From NCBI GenBank assembly GCA_002431635.1, contig DJGH01000001.1, positions 13,761 to 47,884 of the forward strand: a DNA stretch of 34,124 bases, read 5' to 3'. The notes beneath the pieces are model-generated. The model was not told the DNA's origin. It ran no database searches and saw only the letters and a list, made by a program, of their open reading frames with translations. Made by a program: the position numbers and the translations under genes. Shown here one piece after another: positions 7,994 through 15,835 of the stretch. The stretch is from Petrotoga sp. UBA5851 (lineage in GTDB: Bacteria; Thermotogota; Thermotogae; Petrotogales; Petrotogaceae). How positions within the stretch are numbered: position 1 is the first letter of the stretch; every line of letters begins with the position of its first letter.

Positions 7994-9334
7994 TCAAACC
8001 TCAAAGGTATTTTTTTCTATAACTTTCTTATACCAGAAGAAGCTATCTTTAGGTATTCTTTCAAATGTATTGTAGTCTATATATACAAGTCCGAATCTCT
8101 TGGAATAACCTTCTGCCCACTCAAAGTTGTCCAACAGAGACCAAACATAGTAACCTTTCAGATTTATCCCGTCCTGAATGGCTCGGAGGGCTTTTTCAAA
8201 ATGACGTTTGAGATAACTTATCCTTTGTACATCATGTATCTTCATGTCAGATGTGAGAAGATCTTCGTATGTCGCTCCGTTTTCGGTAATATAAAGTGGA
8301 ATATTGCCGTAATTTTCTTTTATATACTTAAGAATATCGTAAAGTCCTTGTGGATAAACTTCCCAACCGAAGTATGTTTTTTCTCCATCCAGTTTTATAG
8401 ATTCAAATCCTAATTTACCTTTCTGAGAATATTTTACCACATTTCTGAAATAATAGTTTATTCCAAGAAAATCTATTTTTTCCGAGATTACTTCCATTTC
8501 ATGGGAATCTAACGTTCCCAGTACTTTTCTAAACTCCCGATTGTTCATAATTATTTCAGGATAAGTTCCTTTGAATATAGGATCAAGAAACAGCCTGTTC
8601 CATTGGGCATCACCTGTAGAAGCAGCCATAACATCATTGATTTCACTACTTGCCGGTTCATACGGAGCAAGGTTCAAGGTTATCCCTATCTGCCCTTTAT
8701 ACCCTTTCTCCCTGAAGATTTTTACAGCCGATCCGTGCGCCCAAAGCACATTATGGACACACTTGGCGGATGTCCATATATCTTTCATGCCCGGTGCGTG
8801 AACACCGTCTAGATTTCCTAGAAATATAAATACCGAAGGTTCGTTAAAGGTAATCCACTGATATACTCTTCCATCAAGCTCTCTGAACATAAGGTCGGCA
8901 AAGTTGACAAAATACTCCGCTGTTTTTTTGTTAGCCCATCCTCCCTCATCCTGAAGAATCTGTGGAAGATCCCAATGATATAGAGTTGCAACCGGTTTTA
9001 TGTCGTTTTTTATAAGTTCATCGGTTAGGTTTTTATAAAACTCTATTCCTTGGGGATTAGGAGTATTTTTTGCATCCTTCATGACTCTGGGCCATGATAT
9101 AGAAAATCTATATGCTTTTATCCCAAGCTCCTTCATTATCGCTATATCCTGAACAAATCTGTTGTAATGGTCGCATGCAAAATCTCCTGTATCTCCGTTA
9201 GCTACATTTCCAGGAGTGTGACTGAATGTGTCCCAAATGGAAGGAAGTTTACCAAAGCCGTAAGCTGCACCCTCAATCTGAAAACTCGCCGTTGCTGCTC
9301 CCCATATAAAATCATCAGGAAAGTTATGATTCAT
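7994..9334 (-). CDS. bglA: Family 1 glycoside hydrolase, beta-glucosidase
   Basis: 446 residues, the normal length for bacterial GH1 enzymes. The N-terminus FPDDFIWGAATASFQIEG is the family signature. The acid/base Glu165 lies in ITFNEP and the nucleophile Glu351 in YITENGA, both complete; substrate-binding Gln19, His120 (LYHWD) and the DNFEWAEGY segment (402-410) are also present. Retaining hydrolysis of beta-glucosides, beta-galactosides or related beta-linked disaccharides is expected. There is no signal peptide, so it acts in the cytoplasm on imported sugars. It is transcribed alone, with its own promoter (9377-9405) and terminator (7961-7987). A 6-phospho-beta-glucosidase is less likely because uptake here appears to be by ABC transport. 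The ATG is preceded by GGAGGAAGT. Confidence 0.96.
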   Translation of the reverse strand: MNHNFPDDFIWGAATASFQIEGAAYGFGKLPSIWDTFSHTPGNVANGDTGDFACDHYNRFVQDIAIMKELGIKAYRFSISWPRVMKDAKNTPNPQGIEFYKNLTDELIKNDIKPVATLYHWDLPQILQDEGGWANKKTAEYFVNFADLMFRELDGRVYQWITFNEPSVFIFLGNLDGVHAPGMKDIWTSAKCVHNVLWAHGSAVKIFREKGYKGQIGITLNLAPYEPASSEINDVMAASTGDAQWNRLFLDPIFKGTYPEIIMNNREFRKVLGTLDSHEMEVISEKIDFLGINYYFRNVVKYSQKGKLGFESIKLDGEKTYFGWEVYPQGLYDILKYIKENYGNIPLYITENGATYEDLLTSDMKIHDVQRISYLKRHFEKALRAIQDGINLKGYYVWSLLDNFEWAEGYSKRFGLVYIDYNTFERIPKDSFFWYKKVIEKNTFEV

Positions 9335-9376
9335 CGGACTTCCTCCTTCATTATAAATTTAGGTTTCTACATACTA

Positions 9377-9405
9377 AGTATACGTTAATTCTTTTTATTA
9401 TTCAA
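9377..9405 (-). promoter_or_regulatory. Promoter of the beta-glucosidase gene, with overlapping dyad
   Basis: On the - strand, TTGAAT (9400-9405) and TATACT (9377-9382) are separated by exactly 17 bases, about 40 bases before the start codon. An 11-base dyad (ATACT-A-AGTAT on the + strand, 9371-9381) overlaps the -10 hexamer and could be an operator. No regulator gene is adjacent. Confidence 0.65.
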
Positions 9406-9439
9406 GCAAAAAAATAAAGTCGGAACATCCGTTCCGACT
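9405..9439 (-). terminator. Intrinsic terminator of the PadR/flavoprotein operon
   Basis: On the - strand, a perfect 9-bp stem (AGTCGGAAC with GTTCCGACT, 9418-9439) around a GGAT tetraloop is followed by a T-rich run (TTTATTTTTTT). It lies 5 bases after the stop of the fusion flavoprotein and just upstream of the beta-glucosidase promoter. Confidence 0.88.
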
Positions 9440-9444
9440 CAAAC

Positions 9445-11868
9445 CTATATAAAGAGGTTTACATTTGAATCCTCGGCTTCAGCAAGGTATGTAGCCACTC
9501 CTGCAACCTGTATTCCATCTATCAGCTCCTGTTGTTTTATACCCATTATGTCCATGGACATCTGACATGCAATTATGGTAAGCCCATTTTCTAACGCTTT
9601 TTTCATAAGCAACTCAAGACTGTCAACGTTTTTCTTTTGCATGACTTTTTTCATCATGCTTGTTCCAATACCCATCATATTCATTTTAGAAAGCTTGAGT
9701 TTTTCTGAACCCTTGGGCATCATAAACCCAAACATCTTTTCTATAAAAGTCTTATCAGGAGCTTTAAAATTACTTTTTCTCAGAACATTCAACCCCCAGA
9801 ATGTAAAAAACATCGTAACTTTTTTCCCCATTGATAGAGCTCCGTTTGCAATTATAAAACTTGCAAGCACCTTGTCAAGATCATTGCTGAAAACTACAAT
9901 TGTCTTATGATCTGCATCATTTTTCGGAAGAATTGTATCGTACTTTAAGACTCCCTTTTGAATTTTGGCTTTTATTATATTGTTTTCATTGGAAAGCTCA
10001 AGTACTCTGTTCCCTGTTTTTTCAGCCCATTTTTTTATATCTTTTGCAAAACCCGGATCGGTAGCGCTTACTTCTAGCACCTGGCCATTATCCATAGATG
10101 AGATCTTTTTGTAGGTTTCCATTATGGGTCCGGGACACTGCATACCACAGGCATTTATCTTAAATATATCTTTTTCGTCCACAATAAACTCAAGTTTCTC
10201 ATTTTGTGAAACAGATTGGTTTTTTTGCTGGGAATAGGCATGTTCATATATCTCAAAACCTCCATTGAGATTTCTTACCTTTTCAAACCCGTTTTGCTTA
10301 AGTATTTTATATGCAAAATACCCTCTTCTACCTACTCTACAGTATATAATGTACTTTTTGGTTTTATCCAGCGACGGTATTCTTTCTCTTAGCTTATCAA
10401 GAGGAATATTTACAGCACCTTCTATACGGTCTATAGAAAATTCTTCTTCAGTTCTTACATCAAGAATTATGGAATCTTTAAGCTCTTGCTGCACTTCATC
10501 GTAATTTATAGCCTGAAGATCATTTTTCAACATGTTGTCTGCAACATATCCTGCTATGTTCACAGGATCTTTTGCCGAACCGTAAGGGGGAGCATAAGCC
10601 AGTTCAAGATTCTTTAAATCCCATACTTTCAGTCCGCCTTTGATGGCTGTTGCAATAACGTCTATCCTCTTATCTACACCTTTGCTTCCTACTGATTGAG
10701 CACCAAGTATATCTCCCTGCGGAGTAAAAATTACTTTCAGTTTCAGAGGGGTAGCCCCCGGATAATAATCAGCATTACTGTTTCCGGAAATAATACAGTT
10801 CATAAACTTTATGTCAAGAGACTTAAGCACACGTTCATTCAGCCCGGTTGAAGCTGCTGTCATATCAAAAACCTTGACTATGGATGTTCCAAGGGTTCCC
10901 TGGTACTCCTGACTGTTACCGTTTACTATATTATCAGCAGCAAGCCTTGCCTGTCTGTTTGCCGGCCCAGCAAGCGGAATGAAAACCTGTTTGTGTGAGA
11001 TGAAATGCTCTATTTCAACAGCATCTCCTACTGCATAAATATTAGGATCTGAAGTCTGCATGTACTTGTTTACCTTTATTCCGGCCTTTCCGAGCTCAAG
11101 ACCGGAAATTTTTGCCAAAGTTACTTCCGGCGATACTCCTATTGCAAATATCACAATCTGTGCATCAACTGTTCTTGAGCTCTTAAGATGTATCCTTGTA
11201 AGCTCACCGTTATATGCAAACTTTTCTACACCATCCCTGAGAATAAGTTCCGCTCCTTTATCGGTTATATGTGAATGCAGCAGAGATGCCATCTCAAAGT
11301 CGATCGGGGAAAGTACCTGCGGTCCCATTTCAATTATGGTTACGTTTTTCCCTTTATGCAAAAAATTTTCAGCAGCCTCAAGCCCTATAAACCCTGCCCC
11401 TATAACCGCCACTTTCTTTACTTTATGTTCATCGGAGTATTTTATTATTCTGTCCATATCGTTTATATTTCTTAAAGTAAATATGTTCGGAGAGTCTATA
11501 CCAGCTATCGAAGGTTTTATAGGCTCCGCTCCAGGTGACAGTAATAGAAAATCGTAACTGTCCTCATACTCCCTTGATGTAAGCAGATCTTTTACAAGAA
11601 CTGTCTTTTTTTCTCTATTAATTTTTACTATGTTGGATTTAACTTTAACAGTAATATTGTTTTTTTCTTTAAACGTTTCAGGGGTTTCAAGCAAAAGTCT
11701 TTCCCTGTCCTGTATAACATCTCCTATATGATAGGGCAGTCCACAGTTTGCAAAACTGATATACTCTCCCCTTTCATAAACAGTTATCTGTGCTTTTTCA
11801 TCAAGCCGTCTCAACCTTGCCGCCGCAGTCGCCCCACCTGCTACTCCTCCCACTACTATTATCTTCAT
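9445..11868 (-). CDS. cdr: CoA-disulfide-reductase-like flavoprotein fused to rhodanese, TusA and DsrE domains
   Basis: 807-residue cytoplasmic sulfur-handling protein with four modules. Residues 1-445 form a pyridine nucleotide-disulfide oxidoreductase of the CoA-disulfide reductase/NADH oxidase type: FAD motif VVGGVAGG (5-12), single active-site Cys42 in SFANCGLPY, and NAD motif IGAGFIGLE (156-164). Residues about 455-550 are a rhodanese domain with catalytic Cys510 (YCRVGRRG). Residues about 565-640 are TusA-like with Cys574 and Cys578 (ACGMQCPGPI). Residues about 650-807 are DsrE/DsrF-like with Cys768 (IACQMSMD). Known relatives reduce CoA disulfides, persulfides or polysulfides with NAD(P)H; the extra modules should pass sulfane sulfur between cysteines. 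All expected catalytic cysteines are present. The start overlaps the padR-like gene by 4 bp, so the two are co-transcribed. Confidence 0.92.
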   Translation of the reverse strand: MKIIVVGGVAGGATAAARLRRLDEKAQITVYERGEYISFANCGLPYHIGDVIQDRERLLLETPETFKEKNNITVKVKSNIVKINREKKTVLVKDLLTSREYEDSYDFLLLSPGAEPIKPSIAGIDSPNIFTLRNINDMDRIIKYSDEHKVKKVAVIGAGFIGLEAAENFLHKGKNVTIIEMGPQVLSPIDFEMASLLHSHITDKGAELILRDGVEKFAYNGELTRIHLKSSRTVDAQIVIFAIGVSPEVTLAKISGLELGKAGIKVNKYMQTSDPNIYAVGDAVEIEHFISHKQVFIPLAGPANRQARLAADNIVNGNSQEYQGTLGTSIVKVFDMTAASTGLNERVLKSLDIKFMNCIISGNSNADYYPGATPLKLKVIFTPQGDILGAQSVGSKGVDKRIDVIATAIKGGLKVWDLKNLELAYAPPYGSAKDPVNIAGYVADNMLKNDLQAINYDEVQQELKDSIILDVRTEEEFSIDRIEGAVNIPLDKLRERIPSLDKTKKYIIYCRVGRRGYFAYKILKQNGFEKVRNLNGGFEIYEHAYSQQKNQSVSQNEKLEFIVDEKDIFKINACGMQCPGPIMETYKKISSMDNGQVLEVSATDPGFAKDIKKWAEKTGNRVLELSNENNIIKAKIQKGVLKYDTILPKNDADHKTIVVFSNDLDKVLASFIIANGALSMGKKVTMFFTFWGLNVLRKSNFKAPDKTFIEKMFGFMMPKGSEKLKLSKMNMMGIGTSMMKKVMQKKNVDSLELLMKKALENGLTIIACQMSMDIMGIKQQELIDGIQVAGVATYLAEAEDSNVNLFI

Positions 11869-12329
11869 GATCTTCCTCCTTCTAGGAAATTTAGATGTTT
11901 AAGAATATTTTCACCGAGTCTTCGTGTTTCCTCTTCAAGTTTTTTTATAGCTTCAGGATTTTTCCATTCTGTTGAACAAAGAGTCTTAAGATATGAACTT
12001 ACCTCTTCTCTCAATGAAGTAGGTATAAGATCACAGCTGCAGCTTATAGTAGTTCCTATCTTGTTTATATTGCTTTTAAGATAAATATGTGATCTTTCTG
12101 CTGCATTAGAATTTTCTCCGTTTATCAGTGTATAAATTTTTTTTCTGCCCTGTAAATCAACTTTTACCATATTTTTTTCGCTGAGCCTTTTTAAAATAGG
12201 ATATACACTTCCAGCAGAAATGTTTACATCATTTTCTTTACAGTATTTTATAAAGTCGTATCCGGTCATCTGTCTATGACTATAAAGATAAGTTATAATC
12301 ATATTTTCTATCCATGAGTACTTTGGCAT
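11865..12329 (-). CDS. PadR family transcriptional regulator
   Basis: 154 residues. The N-terminal winged helix (about 1-75) contains the PadR signature: TGYDFIKYCKEND, then SAGSVYPILKRLSEKNMV and a wing (RKKIYTLIN). The C-terminal part (about 80-150) is helical, as expected for the dimerisation region. PadR proteins bind dyad operators and are usually relieved by a small ligand. The stop overlaps the start of the sulfur flavoprotein (ATGA), which makes that gene the likely target, and a 32-bp dyad sits 35 bases upstream of this start (autoregulation inferred). Cys30, Cys97, Cys99 and Cys118, with a C-x-C pair, are unusual enough to raise thiol or persulfide sensing as a hypothesis. RBS AAGGAGAT precedes the ATG. 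Confidence 0.92.
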   Translation of the reverse strand: MPKYSWIENMIITYLYSHRQMTGYDFIKYCKENDVNISAGSVYPILKRLSEKNMVKVDLQGRKKIYTLINGENSNAAERSHIYLKSNINKIGTTISCSCDLIPTSLREEVSSYLKTLCSTEWKNPEAIKKLEEETRRLGENILKHLNFLEGGRS

Positions 12330-12363
12330 TCTTATCTCCTTAAGATTGTTTTCTATATTATTG

Positions 12364-12395
12364 TATATCGTAATCGATATATCAATTACGATATA
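12364..12395. promoter_or_regulatory. 32-bp near-perfect dyad, candidate PadR operator
   Basis: Two 11-base arms (TATATCGTAAT at 12364-12374 and its exact complement at 12385-12395) share their centre with the inner palindrome GATATATC (12376-12383). Only the pair 12375/12384 fails, so 15 of 16 positions match. It lies in the 5' region of the padR-like gene. On the - strand a TATAAT sits at 12396-12401, next to the dyad, with a weak TTTACA at 12416-12421 at a short spacing of 14, so the site would cover the promoter. No T-run follows, so it is not a terminator. Confidence 0.7.
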
Positions 12396-12608
12396 ATTAT
12401 ATAGTATATTTTCCTTGTAAAAAAAGATGATTAGCAGTAGTTAACAACTAATAACATATAATAAACCCATCTAAACATAAAATAATTCTTTTTTTGTATT
12501 GTACAAGTGATTTTCTATTAAAATTATCAGACTACTCAGTTAAAAGAGAAACTGAAAAGCGATGCAGTCGTTATCTGTAAAGGAGTATCATAAAACTTCA
12601 GGAAAAAG

Positions 12609-12617
12609 TGATATAAT
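12609..12617 (+). promoter_or_regulatory. Extended -10 promoter of the nitroreductase gene
   Basis: TGATATAAT (TG, one base, TATAAT) about 45 bases before the ATG at 12662. No convincing -35 hexamer lies 16-18 bases upstream, which fits an extended -10 promoter. Confidence 0.5.
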
Positions 12618-12661
12618 TTCTTAGAGATGAGAAAAAATTATCGTATTGAAAGGAGCATGAT

Positions 12662-13345
12662 ATGGCATACTCTGAAATTATCAATTTACGTCATTCTACA
12701 AGATCTTTTGACAACTTTTTACTTTCGCAGGAACAGACTGGTGAAATAAAAAAAATCTTGGAAAGCACAGAGAGCATTTCGGGTCAGAGACTTGATTGGC
12801 GTGTTGAAAAAATAGAGCAGGCATGTTCTTATCAGCTGTTCGCTCCGGTAAAAGAAAAAAACGGCATAAGCTTTATAGAGTATGGTTTTCAGGGTGAACA
12901 GGCAGTCATCGGGCTTACAGCCTTGGATTTAGGCACATGCTGGAAAGGTTATTCAAACTCTTTTGGCGCTCCGTGCTTTATAGAGTTCGGAAAAGAAAAA
13001 AGCAGCAAAAAGAACTTACTTATAAAAACGTTTACTCGTAATGGAGTAAAGAAGGAACTTAAAGATCTTATAAAAAACGGTTCGGCTTTTCTAACTAATG
13101 AGAACTCTTTTTTGCTTAATTGTTGCAGAATGGCTCCGTCAGCCATAAACAGACAGCCGTGGTCTTTTGATCTTCTCTCAGAGAAAAAAATAAAAATTAC
13201 TGTCCAGAAAGCAGCAAATGCAGATACATACAGCATTGACTTAGGTATAGTGCTGTCACATTTCATTCTTGGCTGTAGAGATCTTGGAATAAGCATCAAA
13301 AAAACTATCCTTTCAGAAAACAGTTGTGTTTTTGAACTTAATTAA
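12662..13345 (+). CDS. Nitroreductase family protein, TM1586 type
   Basis: 227 residues with the arrangement of the TM1586-type putative nitroreductases: an N-terminal FMN-phosphate-binding segment IINLRHSTRSF (Arg10, Ser12, Arg14), a central 'GLTALDLGTCWKGY' segment, then a second half-domain with 'CRMAPSAINRQPWSF' (about 155-169) and 'DLGIVLSHFILGCRDLGIS' (about 192-210). Family members are FMN-dependent NAD(P)H oxidoreductases; the physiological substrate is not predictable. An extended -10 promoter and AAGGAG six bases before the ATG support the start. A thioesterase gene follows 23-35 bp later with no terminator between, so the two are probably co-transcribed. Confidence 0.82.
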   Translation: MAYSEIINLRHSTRSFDNFLLSQEQTGEIKKILESTESISGQRLDWRVEKIEQACSYQLFAPVKEKNGISFIEYGFQGEQAVIGLTALDLGTCWKGYSNSFGAPCFIEFGKEKSSKKNLLIKTFTRNGVKKELKDLIKNGSAFLTNENSFLLNCCRMAPSAINRQPWSFDLLSEKKIKITVQKAANADTYSIDLGIVLSHFILGCRDLGISIKKTILSENSCVFELN

Positions 13346-13380
13346 TATTTCTTATAACTGCTAAAGGAGTGCTGATAAAA

Positions 13381-13800
13381 TTGGAACTTCAGGCAAATCC
13401 CATGAGCTTTTCCAGCGGAAAGAACAACCAAATTGGTTTAAAGCTTGACACTACTTACAATAACGGAAGTGCTGAGACAGAATTTTTACTCGATGAAAGC
13501 TACAGCGGATGGAGGGGAATGGTTCACGGGGGAATACTTTCTACCATTCTTGACGATACTATGGCCTGGGCTGTAATTTCTCTTGAAGTAACCCCTGTTA
13601 CAGTGAAGATGGATCTCAGGTATAAGAACCCGGTGCTGACTAACAGAAAGTATTTTGCACAGGCAAAGGTTACTAATATCAAGAAAACCGTCTACGAACT
13701 TGAAGCCTCTATTACTGATGAATCAGGAAAGGTATGTGTTCAGGCAACCGCGGTATTTATGAAAGCAAGCATGATGAAAATACAGCAGCCGTCTGTTTAA
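13381..13800 (+). CDS. Hotdog-fold acyl-CoA thioesterase (PaaI/THEM4-like)
   Basis: About 139 residues. The hotdog signature GMVHGGILSTILDDTMAWA carries the conserved HGG (His about 49) and the Asp pair at about 58-59 typical of PaaI-type and THEM4-like thioesterases, which hydrolyse acyl-CoA in the cytoplasm as tetramers. The start is uncertain: AAAGGAG ends at 13369, making a GTG at 13369 impossible to initiate from that site, so TTG at 13381 (11 bases downstream) is preferred. The stop TAA (13798-13800) overlaps the stop of the convergent EamA gene, and both 3' ends lie within one hairpin. The substrate is unknown. Confidence 0.83.
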   Translation: MELQANPMSFSSGKNNQIGLKLDTTYNNGSAETEFLLDESYSGWRGMVHGGILSTILDDTMAWAVISLEVTPVTVKMDLRYKNPVLTNRKYFAQAKVTNIKKTVYELEASITDESGKVCVQATAVFMKASMMKIQQPSV

Positions 13801-13820
13801 AGTGGCTGCTGTTGTTTTTT
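13782..13820. terminator. Terminator hairpin spanning two overlapping stop codons
   Basis: Perfect 9-bp stem (ACAGCAGCC at 13782-13790 with GGCTGCTGT at 13804-13812) around a 13-base loop that contains the overlapping stop codons of the convergent thioesterase and EamA genes. On the + strand a run of six T (13815-13820) follows; on the - strand the tract is weak (TATTTTC). It is probably a terminator mainly for the + strand transcript. Confidence 0.7.
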
Positions 13821-14621
13821 TCTGAATGAGGCAAATACGAGAGCTCCTATAAGAATAGCAGCTCCAAAAAACTGCCGGGAGGAAAGCTGTTCTTTAAGAA
13901 TCAAAAAAGAAAAAAAAGCTGAAAATATAGGCTCCCCAACAAAGATTAGAGCAGCAGTGTTACTGCTTACAACTTTTTGGTACCGTGCCTGAAGAAATGT
14001 TGCTATCACTGTAGCAAAAATTGCGGTATATGCTGCAACGGAAACCGATAAATAATTGTATTGCACTCCCGATCCTATACTCATAAAAGTGGTTATAACC
14101 GCTACAGTAAGAAATTGAAAAGAAAGTATAGAAGTTTCATCAACTTTTTTTGATATAATTGTTAATAAAACTATATGCACCGCATATCCTACTGCACTGA
14201 TAAATGTCAGGAGATCACCTAAGTTAAATCCTGAAAGTCCTCCGGCCATAAAGTAAGAACCCAACAAAGCCATCGGGAATCCAAAGTACTGAAAAACAGA
14301 TGGTTTTTCTTTTTCAATTATGTATGAAAAAAATGGAACCATTATTATATACAGAGACGTTATGAATCCATTTTTTGAGGCTGTGGTAAGTGAAAGCCCG
14401 TAAGTCTGGGCAATAAATGAACCGGCAAATACAAGTCCTAGAATTACTCCATATTTGAAAGAATGCTTCCTCCAGACCACAAAAGACACGATACTTGCTA
14501 TCCAAAAACGCAAAGAAATATACGTACTTGTTGAAATTCCGTTCAGAGCAAGCTTCTGAAGAGGAAATGTTGTTCCCCAGACGATCGTTATAAGGATTAA
14601 CCAAAAGTATGCCTTTTTCAA
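13797..14621 (-). CDS. EamA/DMT family transporter
   Basis: 274-residue inner-membrane protein with about ten hydrophobic spans in two repeats of the EamA (drug/metabolite transporter) family. The N-terminal motif 'ITIVWGTTFPLQKLALNGISTS' and the second-half 'FVGEPIFSAFFSFLILKEQLSSRQFFGAAILIGAL' are the characteristic first and last repeat elements. Such carriers export amino acids, nucleotides or other metabolites. The start is a TTG at 14621 with GGGGTGA eight bases upstream; no in-frame ATG gives the conserved N-terminus. It is divergent from the cysteine desulfurase, so export of cysteine or another sulfur metabolite is conceivable but only a guess. The stop overlaps that of the thioesterase. 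Confidence 0.9.
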   Translation of the reverse strand: MKKAYFWLILITIVWGTTFPLQKLALNGISTSTYISLRFWIASIVSFVVWRKHSFKYGVILGLVFAGSFIAQTYGLSLTTASKNGFITSLYIIMVPFFSYIIEKEKPSVFQYFGFPMALLGSYFMAGGLSGFNLGDLLTFISAVGYAVHIVLLTIISKKVDETSILSFQFLTVAVITTFMSIGSGVQYNYLSVSVAAYTAIFATVIATFLQARYQKVVSSNTAALIFVGEPIFSAFFSFLILKEQLSSRQFFGAAILIGALVFASFRKKQQQPL

Positions 14622-14651
14622 GATCTTTCACCCCATTATTTTTTCATTAAT

Positions 14652-14657
14652 TATACT
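14652..14657 (+). promoter_or_regulatory. Candidate -10 element for the cysteine desulfurase gene
   Basis: TATACT 30 bases before the ATG at 14687, in the short divergent gap after the EamA start. Upstream TTTCAC-like sequences lie 19-20 bases away, too far for a good -35, so the call is tentative. A strong AAAGGAGG ribosome binding site follows. Confidence 0.35.
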
Positions 14658-14686
14658 ATAAAACTTTTTAAAAAGGAGGTTCTTTT

Positions 14687-15835
14687 ATGTTTGTTTATTT
14701 TGACAACAATGCAACCACACCTGTTGATAAAGAGGTAGCTGAACTTATTTATAAATATATGGTTTCAGATTATGCTAATCCTAACTCCATTCATGGTTTT
14801 GGCAACAAGATTGAAAAAATGATGGAGGATGCAAGAGAATTAATTGCTGAAAAACTTGATGTAATGCCTTATGAAATATACTTCACATCCTGTGCAAGCG
14901 AATCTATAAACTGGGCAATCCGAGGCATATGTAAAGCTAATTTCAGGAGCGGCAAGCATATAGTATCCTCTGCGATTGAACACAGCGCAACTATAAATAC
15001 TCTAAAAGAGCTTGAAAATGATGGTTACACTGTCACACTTATAAAAACAGACAAGTCTGGTGTGATAGATCTTAAAGAACTGCAGCAAGCAATAAGAGAA
15101 GATACCGTTCTTGTAAGCATAATGGCCGCCAACAATGAAACAGGTACTCTAGAACCTGTCGAAAAGATAGCGGATATAATAAAATCAAAAAATAAAAATA
15201 CTTACTTTCATGTAGACGGGGTACAGGCTATAGGGAAAATACCTTTCAGCATCCGGAAAGTGAATTGTGATATGGCTAGCTTCTCTGCCCATAAGTTCCA
15301 TGGTCCAAAAGGTGTAGGCATATCCTACAAAAAAGAGGGAATAAGAATTTTTCCTTATCTTACCGGTGGTTCACAGGAAAGAGGTATGAGAGGCGGAACC
15401 CAAAATACTGCCGGTATTATAGGCTCTGCTCTGGCATTGAAAAAAGCTTACGATAATCTGGAAGATATGAAACGCATAGATACTCTGCGCCATTTTATGG
15501 CAGAAAAGATAACTCAGATGGGTGGAATTATAGCTACCCCCCTGGATAATTCAGTTCCTAACACTCTTGCTGTAATCTTTGAAGGAGTGCGTGCCGATTC
15601 GATAGTTTCTGCTCTGTCTGATGAAGGAATATTTGTTTCAACTTCTTCAGCATGTTCGAGCAAAAGCAGTTCTTCAAACCGTGTCATGCATCAGATGGGA
15701 TATACAGAAAAACAGGCTCAGGGAAATATACGAATTAGCCTTTCTCACTTGAATAACGCCAAAGAAGTCGATTATTTCCTTGAGAAGCTTAAAAATGTAT
15801 TAAATTTTTTGAAATTTAACCATTCTGGTGTATAA
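14687..15835 (+). CDS. Cysteine desulfurase (NifS/IscS family)
   Basis: 382 residues, typical length. Fold type I PLP enzyme removing sulfur from cysteine as a persulfide for Fe-S clusters, tRNA thiolation or other sulfur needs. The N-terminus VYFDNNATTPVD is diagnostic; His99 (IEHSA), Asp177 (HVDGVQA), the PLP lysine Lys203 (SAHKFHGPKG) and the persulfide-carrying Cys323 (STSSACSS) are all present. The short loop around Cys323, followed by a Ser-rich run, suits the NifS/IscS class. No iscU, sufBCD or thiI gene is adjacent, so its acceptor is unknown; the sulfur-relay fusion 3 kb away on the other strand could be a partner (inference). The last codons contain the promoter for the yicC operon. 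Confidence 0.94.
   Translation: MFVYFDNNATTPVDKEVAELIYKYMVSDYANPNSIHGFGNKIEKMMEDARELIAEKLDVMPYEIYFTSCASESINWAIRGICKANFRSGKHIVSSAIEHSATINTLKELENDGYTVTLIKTDKSGVIDLKELQQAIREDTVLVSIMAANNETGTLEPVEKIADIIKSKNKNTYFHVDGVQAIGKIPFSIRKVNCDMASFSAHKFHGPKGVGISYKKEGIRIFPYLTGGSQERGMRGGTQNTAGIIGSALALKKAYDNLEDMKRIDTLRHFMAEKITQMGGIIATPLDNSVPNTLAVIFEGVRADSIVSALSDEGIFVSTSSACSSKSSSSNRVMHQMGYTEKQAQGNIRISLSHLNNAKEVDYFLEKLKNVLNFLKFNHSGV

Larger units (their letters stand above)
12330..12661. other. 332-bp AT-rich intergenic region between divergent genes
   Basis: Lies between the divergently transcribed padR-like and nitroreductase genes. It contains the 32-bp dyad near the padR side and an extended -10 element near the nitroreductase side. 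Between about 12420 and 12600 only weak 5-bp inverted repeats are visible, and I see no small ORF with a good ribosome binding site, no RNA gene and no recognisable riboswitch. Confidence 0.6.

Noticed and set aside
9575..11557. Several + strand open frames of 70-165 codons across the sulfur fusion gene
   Set aside because: They are antisense shadows of a gene with strong domain evidence and have no family resemblance.
12437..12554. Small inverted repeats (5-bp arms) and possible riboswitch in the 12.4-12.6 kb gap
   Set aside because: Arms are too short, there is no conserved aptamer pattern, and no terminator near the nitroreductase start.
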